Source: Streptomyces sp. F001 (lineage in GTDB: Bacteria > Actinomycetota > Actinomycetes > Streptomycetales > Streptomycetaceae). From it: a stretch of 64,000 bases of DNA. Made by a program: the position numbers and the translations under genes. Positions 34,430-43,986 of the stretch are shown in pieces. The stretch lies in contig NZ_QZWF01000015.1 in NCBI RefSeq assembly GCF_004187715.1, positions 1 through 64,000 on the forward strand, given 5' to 3'. The notes beneath the pieces were generated by a model that saw only the letters and a program-made list of their open reading frames with translations, searched no databases and was not told where the DNA came from. Position 1 is the first letter of the stretch. Each line of letters opens with the position of its first letter.

Positions 34430-35080
34430 GGATTTGCGGGCCAGCAGGAACGCCCGCGGGCGCTTCTCCTCCTCCTGGGGCTCGCGCACCACACGGGCGT
34501 GGACGTCGAGGCCGGCCTCCGTCAGGAGATCGGCCACCTTTTCGGGCGTACGCCAGTGGTAGTCGAGGGCGATCTCGTGGCCGAAGCGTTCCGTGAGGTG
34601 GAGACGGTCCTCCGTGTCGCCGTACTGAAAGCCCACCAGGACGTGTCCGCCGGGGAGCAGAACGCGGTGGAACTCGGCGAACGCCGCAGGCAGGTGCTCG
34701 TCCGGGACGTGGATGATCGAGTACAGCGCCAGCACGCCGGCCAGTGTCCCGTCCGGCAGGTCCAGGCTCGTCATCGAACCCACGTGGAAGCGCAGACCGG
34801 GGTGCGCCCGGCGGGCCAGCTCCACCATCCGCGGGGAGACGTCCACACCGAACACCGGGACACCGAGGCCGTCCAGCATCGCCGTGACCCCGCCCGGGCC
34901 CGAACCCAGGTCGGCCACAGGGGCGGGGGCGTGTGTGCGGGTCAGATCGGCGAAGGCGCCGACCACGGCCCGGTCCAGGGGCAGGCCGGGGCCGTCGGGG
35001 AAGTGGGCCGCGTAGTCGTCGGCCATCGCGTCGTAAGAGCTGCGGGTGGCCTCCAGGAAGGCCGCGTCCAGATCGGTCAC
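34418..35080 (-). CDS. Class I SAM-dependent methyltransferase (Methyltransf_11/25 type)
   Basis: A 220-aa protein from GTG 35080. It shows a start typical of small-molecule methyltransferases (SYDAMADDYAAHFPDGPGLP), motif I VADLGSGPGGVTAMLDGLG, an acidic VFGVDVSPRMVELARRAHPG, and LAGVLALYSIIHVPDEHLPA. The last residues (FLLARKS) match many Streptomyces homologues. Target unknown. Longer in-frame starts exist up to 35224 but add Pro/Arg-rich sequence without a family match. Confidence 0.87.
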   Translation of the reverse strand: MTDLDAAFLEATRSSYDAMADDYAAHFPDGPGLPLDRAVVGAFADLTRTHAPAPVADLGSGPGGVTAMLDGLGVPVFGVDVSPRMVELARRAHPGLRFHVGSMTSLDLPDGTLAGVLALYSIIHVPDEHLPAAFAEFHRVLLPGGHVLVGFQYGDTEDRLHLTERFGHEIALDYHWRTPEKVADLLTEAGLDVHARVVREPQEEEKRPRAFLLARKSLVV

Positions 35081-35343
35081 GGTCGCGCAGGCTACCGGGG
35101 GAGCGCGTGCCGTGGGCGTCCGACAGATGAACGGGAGCGCGCGGGTGGGGCTGGGCGTGGTATGCGTGGAGGAACGCGGTGCCCGTGATCGGCTCAACCG
35201 GTAAAAACCGGCGAGTTTACCCACCCAAGTTGATGCCTATGCGTCCGACGGCCAGATTTTCTTCCCCTAACGGGTTGAACTTTTGTTGATCTCGGGTCAG
35301 TCGGCCGTCCGGGCGTCCTACCCTTCAGAGGGTGAAGCAACAG

Positions 35344-36573
35344 ATGTCACTGGAGTCCGACGCCGACCTCCCCGGGGCCGCGCTTCCCGGCACGCTGCCC
35401 GAGGCACTGCGTGCCGAACTGGTCGCCTTCCGGCGCGACCTGCACATGCACCCGGAACTCGGCAACCAGGAGTTCCGTACGACCGCCGCGATCAAGGCAC
35501 GCCTGGAGAAGGCCGGCCTGAAGCCGCGGGTGCTGCCCGTCGGGACCGGGCTCGTATGTGACGTCGGGGCCGACGGCGGTCAGTGGCGCGGCGGTCCCTC
35601 CATGCTCGGCTTCCGGGCCGACATCGATGCCCTGCCCATCCCGGACGCCAAGACCGAGTGCCCCTACCGGTCCACCGTGCCCGACCGGGCGCACGCCTGC
35701 GGGCACGACGTCCACACGACCGTGGTCCTCGGCGCCGGCCTCGTCCTGGCCGAGCTGCACAAGCAGGGACTGCTGCCGCGGCCCGTGCGGCTGGTCTTCC
35801 AGCCGGCCGAGGAGGTGCTGCCCGGAGGTGCCGCCGACGCCATCGACTGCGGGGTGCTCGAGGGGGTGGAGCGGATGATCGCGGTGCACTGCGACCCCCG
35901 GGTCGACGCCGGGCTGATCGGACTGCGGCAGGGCCCCATCACCTCCGCCTGCGACCGGCTGGAAATCGCCCTGGACGGGCCCGGCGGGCACACCGCCCGG
36001 CCCCATCTGACGACCGACCTCGTCACCGCCGTCGCCCGGGTGGTGACCGACGTGCCCGCGCTGGTCGCCCGGCGTGTCGACACCCGCAGCGGGCTCGCCG
36101 TGACCTGGGGGCGGATCGAGTCGGGGCACGCCCCGAACGTCATCCCGCAGCACGCCGAGCTCTCCGGAACCGTGCGCTGCCTGGACCTCGACGCCTGGCG
36201 GCAGGCGCCCGACATCGTGCACGCGGCGATCGACGAGGTGGCCAATCTGCACCGCGCCAAGTCGGAGATCAACTACGTGCGCGGCGTTCCGCCCGTGGTC
36301 AACGAGGCCGAGACGACCGAGCTGCTGCGCGAGGCCATGACCGCGCGGCGCGGGGCCGACTCCGTCGAGGGGACCGACCAGAGCCTCGGCGGCGAGGACT
36401 TCTCCTGGTACCTGGAGCAGGTGCCCGGCGCCATGGCCCGGCTCGGCGTGCGCACCCCCGGCGAGCGCACGGTGCGCGATCTGCACCAGGGCGACTTCGA
36501 TGTCGACGAGTCCGCCATCACCGTCGGCGTGGAGCTGTTCACTGCGGCGGCGCTGGTCCACGGCGGGCGGTAG
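35344..36573 (+). CDS. M20 family amidohydrolase/aminoacylase
   Basis: A 409-aa protein; ATG 35344 has GAGGGTGAAG nine bases upstream, while a GTG at 35332 is in frame. M20D signatures are clear: FRRDLHMHPELGNQEFRT, GFRADIDALPI, RAHACGHDVHTTVVLGAGL with the metal-binding Cys-Gly-His-Asp, VFQPAEEVLPGGA with the catalytic Glu pair, GPGGHTARP in the dimerisation domain and SLGGEDFSWYLEQVPG at the end. Enzymes of this group hydrolyse N-acyl amino acids or related amides. The upstream 263 bp is unusually AT-rich and probably contains its promoter. No operator of the nucleoside type is seen here. Confidence 0.9.
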   Translation: MSLESDADLPGAALPGTLPEALRAELVAFRRDLHMHPELGNQEFRTTAAIKARLEKAGLKPRVLPVGTGLVCDVGADGGQWRGGPSMLGFRADIDALPIPDAKTECPYRSTVPDRAHACGHDVHTTVVLGAGLVLAELHKQGLLPRPVRLVFQPAEEVLPGGAADAIDCGVLEGVERMIAVHCDPRVDAGLIGLRQGPITSACDRLEIALDGPGGHTARPHLTTDLVTAVARVVTDVPALVARRVDTRSGLAVTWGRIESGHAPNVIPQHAELSGTVRCLDLDAWRQAPDIVHAAIDEVANLHRAKSEINYVRGVPPVVNEAETTELLREAMTARRGADSVEGTDQSLGGEDFSWYLEQVPGAMARLGVRTPGERTVRDLHQGDFDVDESAITVGVELFTAAALVHGGR

Positions 36574-36773
36574 GCGGTCGTTCAACGTCGTTCCCCTCCG
36601 GTTGCGGCCTGTCAGGAGTGGGGGCAGCCTGGTGCGCGTAATGATCAGAGATGCCCTTCACCGCGCCGGGATCGCCCCAGGTGCACACCATTCGAGCCGG
36701 TGGTTCACAAGGAAGTAACCGGCCACCGGCACGAATGGATAACGGCCACGCAGAAGCCCGTTCCCAGGAGTGT

Positions 36774-36785
36774 CTACGCGCGTTA
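36774..36785. promoter_or_regulatory. Nucleoside-regulon operator, site 1 (variant)
   Basis: CTACGCGCGTTA, a variant of the palindrome CTACGCGCGTAG that keeps the left half and the core ACGCGCGT. It lies 54 bp before the first BMP lipoprotein gene. The following bases TAATNTGCGNCGAA are also shared with site 2. Confidence 0.7.
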
Positions 36786-36839
36786 ATGTGCGCCGAACCG
36801 AGCACCCACTGCGGGGCTTTGGAGAATGGGGAACTTCAG

Positions 36840-37886
36840 ATGCGTCGGATATCCAAACTGACCCGCGTCGCGGTGGGGGTCGCGTCGCTCGCACTCGCTG
36901 CCACGGCCTGCGGTGGCACCAGTGGTGACAGCGGCGACGAGTCCAAGGAGAACCTGGGCCTCGCCATCGCGTACGACATCGGCGGCAAGGGCGACCAGTC
37001 CTTCAACGACGCCGCGTACGCCGGTCTGCAGAAGGCCGCGAAGGAGTTCGGCTACAAGACCGCCGACATCGAGCCCACCGAGGGTGAGACCGACGCCGAC
37101 AAGGAGCAGCGCCTGGCCTCCCTCGCCAAGCAGGGCTACAACCCTGTCATCGGCGTCGGCTTCGCCTACGGGCCCGCCATGCAGGCCGTGGCCGAGAAGT
37201 ACCCGGACACCACGTTCGGCATCGTCGACTCGGTCGTCGAGGGCGACAATGTGGCCTCCCTCGTGTTCGCCGAGGAGCAGGCGTCCTACCTCGCCGGTGT
37301 CGCCGCTGCCAAGGCCACCAAGACCAACACCGTGGGCTTCGTCGGCGGTGTGGACATTCCGCTGATCCACAAGTTCGAGGCCGGCTACAAGCAGGGCGTC
37401 GAGGAGACCAGCGGTGGCAAGGTGAAGGTCGTCTCGCAGTATCTGACGCAGACCGCGGAGGAGGGTGGCTTCTCCAGCCCCGACAAGGGCAAGGCTGCCG
37501 CCGAGGGCCAGATCGAGAAGAAGGCCGACGTCGTCTACCAGGCGGCGGGTCTGTCCGGGCAGGGTGTCATCGAGGCCGCGGCCAAGGCCAAGGTGTGGGC
37601 GATCGGCGTCGACTCGGATCAGTACCAGCAGGAAGCGCTGTCGGCGTACAAGGACTTCATCCTCACCTCCGCGCTCAAGGACGTCGGTGGTGCGGTGTAC
37701 GCGCTGGCCGAGTCCGTCGAGAACGACAAGCCGCTGACCGGCACCCAGACCTTTGATCTGAAGGTGGACGGCGTCGGACTGTCCGAGAGCAACCCGGAGT
37801 TCGCGAAGATCGCCGGGCTTCAGGATGCCGTGAACAAGGCCAAGGAAGGCATCATCGACGGCTCCATCAAGGTCAGGACCGAGTAG
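36840..37886 (+). CDS. BMP/PnrA-type nucleoside-binding lipoprotein, copy 1
   Basis: A 348-aa lipoprotein from ATG 36840. Signal peptide with lipobox around LALAATAC, then a BMP/Med domain: GLAIAYDIGGKGDQSFNDAA (the nucleoside-contact Asp-Gln-Ser-Phe-Asn), QGYNPVIGVGFAY, FVGGVDIPLIHKFEAGYKQG, AAGLSGQGVIEAAA and AIGVDSDQY. PnrA proteins bind purine and pyrimidine nucleosides and feed an ABC importer. It is the first of two tandem copies just before the transporter genes. A hairpin and the dispersed element follow its stop. Probably derepressed from the operator at 36774. Confidence 0.93.
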   Translation: MRRISKLTRVAVGVASLALAATACGGTSGDSGDESKENLGLAIAYDIGGKGDQSFNDAAYAGLQKAAKEFGYKTADIEPTEGETDADKEQRLASLAKQGYNPVIGVGFAYGPAMQAVAEKYPDTTFGIVDSVVEGDNVASLVFAEEQASYLAGVAAAKATKTNTVGFVGGVDIPLIHKFEAGYKQGVEETSGGKVKVVSQYLTQTAEEGGFSSPDKGKAAAEGQIEKKADVVYQAAGLSGQGVIEAAAKAKVWAIGVDSDQYQQEALSAYKDFILTSALKDVGGAVYALAESVENDKPLTGTQTFDLKVDGVGLSESNPEFAKIAGLQDAVNKAKEGIIDGSIKVRTE

Positions 37887-37910
37887 CAGACGCGGTCGGA
37901 TCGGTGAGAA

Positions 37911-37938
37911 GCGGGTGGGCGCAGGAGCGTCCGCCCGC
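37911..37938. terminator. Hairpin after BMP copy 1
   Basis: GCGGGTGGGCGC (37911-37922) pairs with GCGTCCGCCCGC (37927-37938) with two G-U pairs and a 4-base loop, 24 bases after the stop. Confidence 0.7.
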
Positions 37939-37945
37939 TTCCTGG

Positions 37946-38150
37946 TATGCCTGCGGCGGCCTGTCCGGGTGGGTGCGTGGTTGCTGTCGCGCCTACTGGC
38001 GTGGGTGGGTCGGGGCCGCGCCGGGGGGTGTCCGTCCTCGGTCTGCCGTTGTGTTTCTTGGTGGGTGCGCCGGCGTTCACGGCAGCCGCTGCGGGCGGAC
38101 ACCCCCCGGCACGTCCCCTTCCCGCCGTACGCGACTGCGGGCTGTCGTCA
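37946..38150 (+). repeat. Dispersed hairpin element, copy A
   Basis: About 200 bp that match, in reverse orientation, 48588-48790. Conserved parts include GGTTGCTGTCGCGCC, GGTCGGGGCCGCGCCGG, TGTCCGTCCTCGGTCTGCC, CGGCAGCCGCTGCGGGCGG and CACGTCCCCTTCCCGCCG. CCGGGGGGTGTCCG (38021-38034) is complementary to CGGACACCCCCCGG (38096-38109), with an inner stem CTGCCG/CGGCAG, so the element can fold into one long hairpin with a variable loop. Open frames across it look spurious. It follows the BMP copy 1 stop by 60 bp on the same strand. Confidence 0.85.
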
Positions 38151-38255
38151 CCGGCTGCCATCTCCTGTTTGCAGGCGGCAAGGCCGTGACCTGGGTCTGA
38201 GTGGTATTGGCCACGGGCGGATAACAAGGTGGACAGAAGGGGTTTTCAGGTAGGT

Positions 38256-38267
38256 CTACGCGCGTTA
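38256..38267. promoter_or_regulatory. Nucleoside-regulon operator, site 2 (variant)
   Basis: CTACGCGCGTTA, identical to site 1, 63 bp before the second BMP lipoprotein gene. Confidence 0.7.
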
Positions 38268-38330
38268 ATCTGCGGCGAAGCCAGCGCCGAAGCTGAACCG
38301 TCCGGCGCTTGTACGACAGGAGCACCACAC

Positions 38331-39383
38331 ATGCGCCGGGTTTCCCGCATCGCGGTCGCGGGCGCAGCGACCGCATCCCTCGCCCTCGCTCTGTCCGCCT
38401 GCGGCGGCACCTCGACCGAGAGCTCGTCCTCCGACTCGAAGGGCGACAAGGGCCTCGCCATCGCCTACGACGTCGGCGGCAAGGGCGACCAGTCCTTCAA
38501 CGACGCCGCTTACGCGGGCCTGGAGCAGGCGGAGAAGGAGTTCGGCTACGAGACGGCCGACATCGAGCCCACCGAGGGGGAGACGGACGCCGACAAGGCG
38601 CAGCGTCTGTCGTCGCTGGCGAAGCAGGGCTACAACCCGGTGATCGGTGTCGGCTACGCGTACGCGCCGGCCGTCAAGGAGGTCGCGGAGAAGTACCCCG
38701 ACACCACCTTCGGCATTGTCGACGACTCCCAGGTCCAGGCGGACAACGTGGCCGACCTGGTCTTCTCCGAGGAGCAGGCCTCGTATCTCGCGGGGGTCGC
38801 CGCTGCCAAGAGCACCAAGTCGAACGTCGTGGGCTTCGTCGGTGGTGTGGACATTCCGCTGATCCACAAGTTCGAGGCCGGCTACAAGCAGGGCGTCGAG
38901 GACGCGAGTGGTGGCAAGGTCAAGGTCGTCTCGCAGTATCTGACGCAGACCGCGGAGGAGGGTGGCTTCTCCAGCCCCGACAAGGGCAAGACCGCCGCCG
39001 AGGGGCAGATCGAGAAGAAGGCCGACGTCGTGTACGCGGCGGCCGGTCTGTCCGGGCAGGGTGTGATCGAGGCCGCCGCCGCCAACAAGGTGTGGGCGAT
39101 CGGTGTCGACTCCGACCAGTACAAGCAGGAAGCCCTCGCCAAGTACAAGGACTCCATCCTCACCTCGGCGACGAAGGACGTCGCCAAGGCGGTGTTCAAC
39201 CTGGCGCAGTCGGTCGAGGAGGGCAAGCCCGAGACCGGTATCGTCAGGGGCGATCTGAAGACCGGCGAGGTCGGACTCGCGGACTCCAACCCGAAGTTCG
39301 CCGACGACGCCGAGCTCCAGGAAGCCATCGAGACGGCCAAGGAGAAGATCGTCAGCGGCGAGATCAAGGTCAAGAGCAGCTGA
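38331..39383 (+). CDS. BMP/PnrA-type nucleoside-binding lipoprotein, copy 2
   Basis: A 350-aa lipoprotein from ATG 38331 (AGGAG nine bases upstream). The signal peptide ends LALALSAC; the mature part is nearly the same as copy 1 (GKGDQSFNDAAYAGL, GGVDIPLIHKFEAGYKQG, SQYLTQTAEEGGFSSPDKGK). Some stretches of more than 50 bases are identical in both genes, for example around 37351-37405 and 38849-38903, while others have diverged, which suggests a tandem duplication with later divergence or gene conversion. It is probably the periplasm-facing binding protein of the ABC importer encoded next, with a shifted preference from copy 1. Confidence 0.93.
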   Translation: MRRVSRIAVAGAATASLALALSACGGTSTESSSSDSKGDKGLAIAYDVGGKGDQSFNDAAYAGLEQAEKEFGYETADIEPTEGETDADKAQRLSSLAKQGYNPVIGVGYAYAPAVKEVAEKYPDTTFGIVDDSQVQADNVADLVFSEEQASYLAGVAAAKSTKSNVVGFVGGVDIPLIHKFEAGYKQGVEDASGGKVKVVSQYLTQTAEEGGFSSPDKGKTAAEGQIEKKADVVYAAAGLSGQGVIEAAAANKVWAIGVDSDQYKQEALAKYKDSILTSATKDVAKAVFNLAQSVEEGKPETGIVRGDLKTGEVGLADSNPKFADDAELQEAIETAKEKIVSGEIKVKSS

Positions 39384-39429
39384 CAGGGTACGACTTCGAG
39401 CAGTCAGTAACCGCGGGGTTATGTGCGCT

Positions 39430-39468
39430 CAACGGGGTACGGGGAGGCTGTCTCCCTGTACCCCGTTG
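39430..39468. terminator. Terminator after BMP copy 2
   Basis: A 17-bp stem with one G-U pair (39430-39446 and 39452-39468, 5-base loop). It separates BMP copy 2 from the transporter operon. Confidence 0.9.
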
Positions 39469-39504
39469 TCTCGGCGCGTCACCCCTTTGTATGCCGTAGG
39501 GGCG

Positions 39505-39516
39505 CTACGCGCGTAG
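39505..39516. promoter_or_regulatory. Nucleoside-regulon operator, site 3
   Basis: CTACGCGCGTAG, a perfect 12-bp palindrome, lies 28 bp before the probable start of the ABC ATPase gene and would control the ABC-cdd-deoA operon. Confidence 0.75.
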
Positions 39517-39544
39517 ACGACCCCCGTCCCCAGGAGAGTGCGCC

Positions 39545-41139
<1,595 letters not shown>

Positions 41140-41140
<1 letters not shown>

Positions 41141-42261
41141 TGAAGAAGTTCGACAAGGAGCGTGTGCTCCTCGCCGTGGCCGGACCGGTCATCGCGCTCG
41201 CCGTGGCCTTCGTGCTGATCGCGATCGTGCTGATCGCCTCGGGCAAGAACCCGGTCGAGCCGTTCGCCTTGATGTTCGAGCAGGCCGGTTTCTCCGACAT
41301 CCAGGTCCTGATCCTCAACCAGGCCTCGATGTACTACATCGCGGCGCTCGCGGTCGCCATCGGCTTCCGGATGAACCTGTTCAACATCGGCGTCGACGGC
41401 CAGTACCAGCTCGGCGCCATGCTGGCCGCGATCGTCGGCGCCCACATGAACCTGCCGGCCGCGATCCAGATCCCGCTGCTGCTCCTGACCGCCATCTGCA
41501 CCGGTGCCTTCTGGGCCGGCATCGCCGGTGTCCTCAAGGTCACCCGGGGCGTCAGCGAGGTCGTCGCGACCATCATGCTCAACGCGATCGCGACCTCCGT
41601 CATCGGCTACCTGTGGCTGCCGACCGTCTTCGGCGTCAAGGTCGGCAACAACAACACCACCGGCGAGATGCACGAGTCGGGCTGGGTGCCCGGCATCGAC
41701 ATGGGTGCCGCCGGCGAGATCTACGGTCTGGTCGTCCTCGCCGTACTCCTCGGCATCGGCTACTGGGTCGTCCTCAACCGCACCCGCTTCGGCTTCGACC
41801 TGCGCGCCTCCGGCGCCTCCGAGACGGCCGCCGCGGCCTCCGGCGTGGACCCCAAGCGCATGGTCCTCACCGCGATGCTGATCTCCGGCGCCATCGCCGG
41901 ACTCGCGGGCCTGCCGATCCTGCTCGGCGACACCCACACCTACAGCCTCAACTTCCCCACCGGCATCGGCTTCCTCGGCATCGGCATCGCCCTGCTCGGC
42001 CGTAACAGCCCCGTCGGTATCGCCTTCGCCGCCCTGCTGTGGGCGTGGCTCGACAAGGCCTCGCCCGAGCTGGACTTCCACGGCTACGACAAGGAGATCG
42101 CGGTCATCATGCAGGGCCTGATCGTGCTGTCGGTCGTCGTCTCCTACGAGGCCGTCCGCGAATGGGGTCTGCGCCGCCAGCAGCGCCGGGTCGGCGCCGA
42201 ACTGGCCGCCGGTCACGTCCTCGGCGCCCACAACACCACGAAGGAGGTGGCTGGCCGATGA
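41140..42261 (+). CDS. Nucleoside ABC importer permease 1 (BPD_transp_2)
   Basis: A 373-aa membrane protein whose ATG overlaps the ATPase stop by one base. It has about nine hydrophobic segments and the family motifs FRMNLFNIGVDGQYQLGAML, GVSEVVATIMLNAIA and GFLGIGIALLGRNSPVGIAF. It matches the YufP-type permease of nucleoside importers (BPD_transp_2, RbsC-like). The last 20 residues contain the ribosome site AAGGAGGTGG of the next gene. Forms the membrane channel with the permease at 42258. Confidence 0.93.
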
Positions 42262-43523
42262 CCACCGCGACCGACGTCAACCAGCCCACGCTGCAGCCCG
42301 CGGCGCCGACCGGCCGCCGGATGTCCTGGCCGGTGCTGCTCCTGGTCATCGCCGGAGCCCTGGCGCTGATCTCGATCGTCCGCATCATCACCGGCGCCGA
42401 CGGCATCACCAACGTCAGCCAGATGTCCACCGCGCTCCAGCTCGCCGTGCCGATCGGCCTCGCCGGTCTCGGCGGCCTCTGGGCCGAGCGCGCGGGCGTC
42501 GTCAACATCGGCCTCGAGGGCATGATGATCCTCGGCACCTGGTTCGGTGCCTGGGCCGGATTCCAGTGGGGCCCGTGGACCGGTGTCCTGGTCGGCATTC
42601 TCGGCGGCGCGATCGGCGGCCTGCTGCACGCCTTCGTGACCATCACCTTCAACGTCAACCACATCGTCTCCGGTGTGGCGATCAACATCCTCGCCCTCGG
42701 CGCCACCCGCTACCTCGCGCCCCTCGCCTTCGAGGGCCACGCGGGCGGCTCCGCCAAGCAGTCCCCGGCGGTGGAATCCCTCGGCCACTTCACCGTGCCG
42801 GGACTCTCCGACGGCCTGCGGGATCTGAACAACCAGGGCTGGTTCCTGATCTCCGACATCGCGGGCCTGCTCGGCGGCCTGGTCACCAACGTCTCCTGGC
42901 TGACCCTGATCGCCGTCGCGCTCGTCCCGGCGACCTGGTGGATCCTGTGGCGTACGGCCTTCGGCCTGCGGCTGCGCTCCTGCGGTGAGAACCCGGTCGC
43001 GGCCGAGTCCCTCGGCGTGAATGTCTACAAGTACAAGTACCTGGCCGTGATCATCTCCGGCGGCCTGGCCGGCCTGGGTGGCGTGTTCCTCTCCATCGTG
43101 GCCAACCCCTTCTACCTGGAGGGCCAGGTCAGCGGCCGTGGTTACATCGGTCTCGCCGCGATGATCTTCGGCAACTGGATGCCGGGCGGACTCGCCATCG
43201 GCGCGGGCCTGTTCGGCTACACCGACAGCCTCAACCTGCGTGGCGGCTCCGAGAACGTCCACGCACTGCTGCTGCTCGGCGCGCTGCTGCTGATCATCGG
43301 CGCGATCTGGCTGGCGGTCCGGAAGAAGTACGTCCAGGCCGTGATCACGCTGGTCGTCGGCGCTCTGGTGTTCGCCTGGTACGCCGGCACCAACGAGGTC
43401 CCCAACCAGGTCGTCTCCGCCACGCCGTACGTCATCACGCTGGTCGTCCTCGCCCTGTCGGCGCAGCGGCTGCGGATGCCGAAGGCGGACGGTCTGCCGT
43501 ACCGGAAGGGACAAGGCAAGTGA
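42258..43523 (+). CDS. Nucleoside ABC importer permease 2 (BPD_transp_2)
   Basis: A 421-aa membrane protein starting at ATG 42258, overlapping the previous stop (ATGA). Conserved motifs are VPIGLAGLGGLWAERAGVVN, IGLEGMMILGTWFGAWAG, FNVNHIVSGVAINILALG and GRGYIGLAAMIFGNWMPGG. It corresponds to YufQ-type permeases. About 100 residues at the C-terminus form extra membrane segments (LLLLGALLLIIGAIWLAV, YVITLVVLALSA). It overlaps the cytidine deaminase start by four bases, so the whole operon is translationally coupled. Confidence 0.93.
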   Translation: MTTATDVNQPTLQPAAPTGRRMSWPVLLLVIAGALALISIVRIITGADGITNVSQMSTALQLAVPIGLAGLGGLWAERAGVVNIGLEGMMILGTWFGAWAGFQWGPWTGVLVGILGGAIGGLLHAFVTITFNVNHIVSGVAINILALGATRYLAPLAFEGHAGGSAKQSPAVESLGHFTVPGLSDGLRDLNNQGWFLISDIAGLLGGLVTNVSWLTLIAVALVPATWWILWRTAFGLRLRSCGENPVAAESLGVNVYKYKYLAVIISGGLAGLGGVFLSIVANPFYLEGQVSGRGYIGLAAMIFGNWMPGGLAIGAGLFGYTDSLNLRGGSENVHALLLLGALLLIIGAIWLAVRKKYVQAVITLVVGALVFAWYAGTNEVPNQVVSATPYVITLVVLALSAQRLRMPKADGLPYRKGQGK

Positions 43524-43915
43524 CGCCCGCGGTCGACTGGGACGCCCTGCGGGAGATGGCGCGCGAGGCCATGAGCCACGCCTACGCCCCCTACTCGGGG
43601 TACCCGGTCGGCGTCGCGGCCCTCGTCGACGACGGCCGCACGGTCACCGGCTGCAACGTCGAGAACGCCTCGTACGGCCTCGGCCTGTGTGCCGAGTGCG
43701 GGCTGGTCTCGGAACTGCAGCGCACCGGAGGCGGCCGCCTCACGCACTTCACCTGCGTGGACGGCAGGGGCGAGATCCTCGTCCCGTGCGGCCGCTGCCG
43801 ACAGCTGTTGTACGAGTTCGGCGGCCCCGACCTGCTGCTGGAGACACCGGCGGGCATCCTGCCGCTGTCGGAGATGCTGCCGCAGGCCTTCGGGCCGGGG
43901 CACCTCCGCTCGTAA
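43520..43915 (+). CDS. cdd: Cytidine deaminase
   Basis: A 131-aa protein from GTG 43520, overlapping the permease stop. It has the homotetrameric cytidine deaminase pattern: YAPYSGYPVGVAALVDDG, GCNVENASYGLGLCAECGLV with the first zinc Cys and the catalytic Glu, and ILVPCGRCRQLLYEF with the other two zinc Cys. It converts cytidine and deoxycytidine to uridine and deoxyuridine, feeding the phosphorylase downstream. The position directly after importer genes shows that the importer brings in pyrimidine nucleosides too. Confidence 0.95.
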   Translation: MTPAVDWDALREMAREAMSHAYAPYSGYPVGVAALVDDGRTVTGCNVENASYGLGLCAECGLVSELQRTGGGRLTHFTCVDGRGEILVPCGRCRQLLYEFGGPDLLLETPAGILPLSEMLPQAFGPGHLRS

Positions 43916-43920
43916 CTCCC

Positions 43921-43956
43921 GTACGGCCCCTGGGACTCGACTCGCAGGGGCCGTAC
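43921..43956. terminator. Hairpin between cdd and deoA
   Basis: GTACGGCCCCTG (43921-43932) pairs perfectly with CAGGGGCCGTAC (43945-43956), loop 12. It lies inside the operon and may lower transcription into deoA, or stabilise the upstream mRNA. Confidence 0.65.
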
Positions 43957-43986
43957 TCTTCGCAATCCCCGGAAGGAAAGCCAGCC

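Noticed and set aside
37904..38253. Short open frames across the gap between the two BMP genes
   Set aside because: They lie in the dispersed hairpin element; similar translations appear from copy B in another gene context, and all are Arg/Trp/Cys-rich without ribosome sites.
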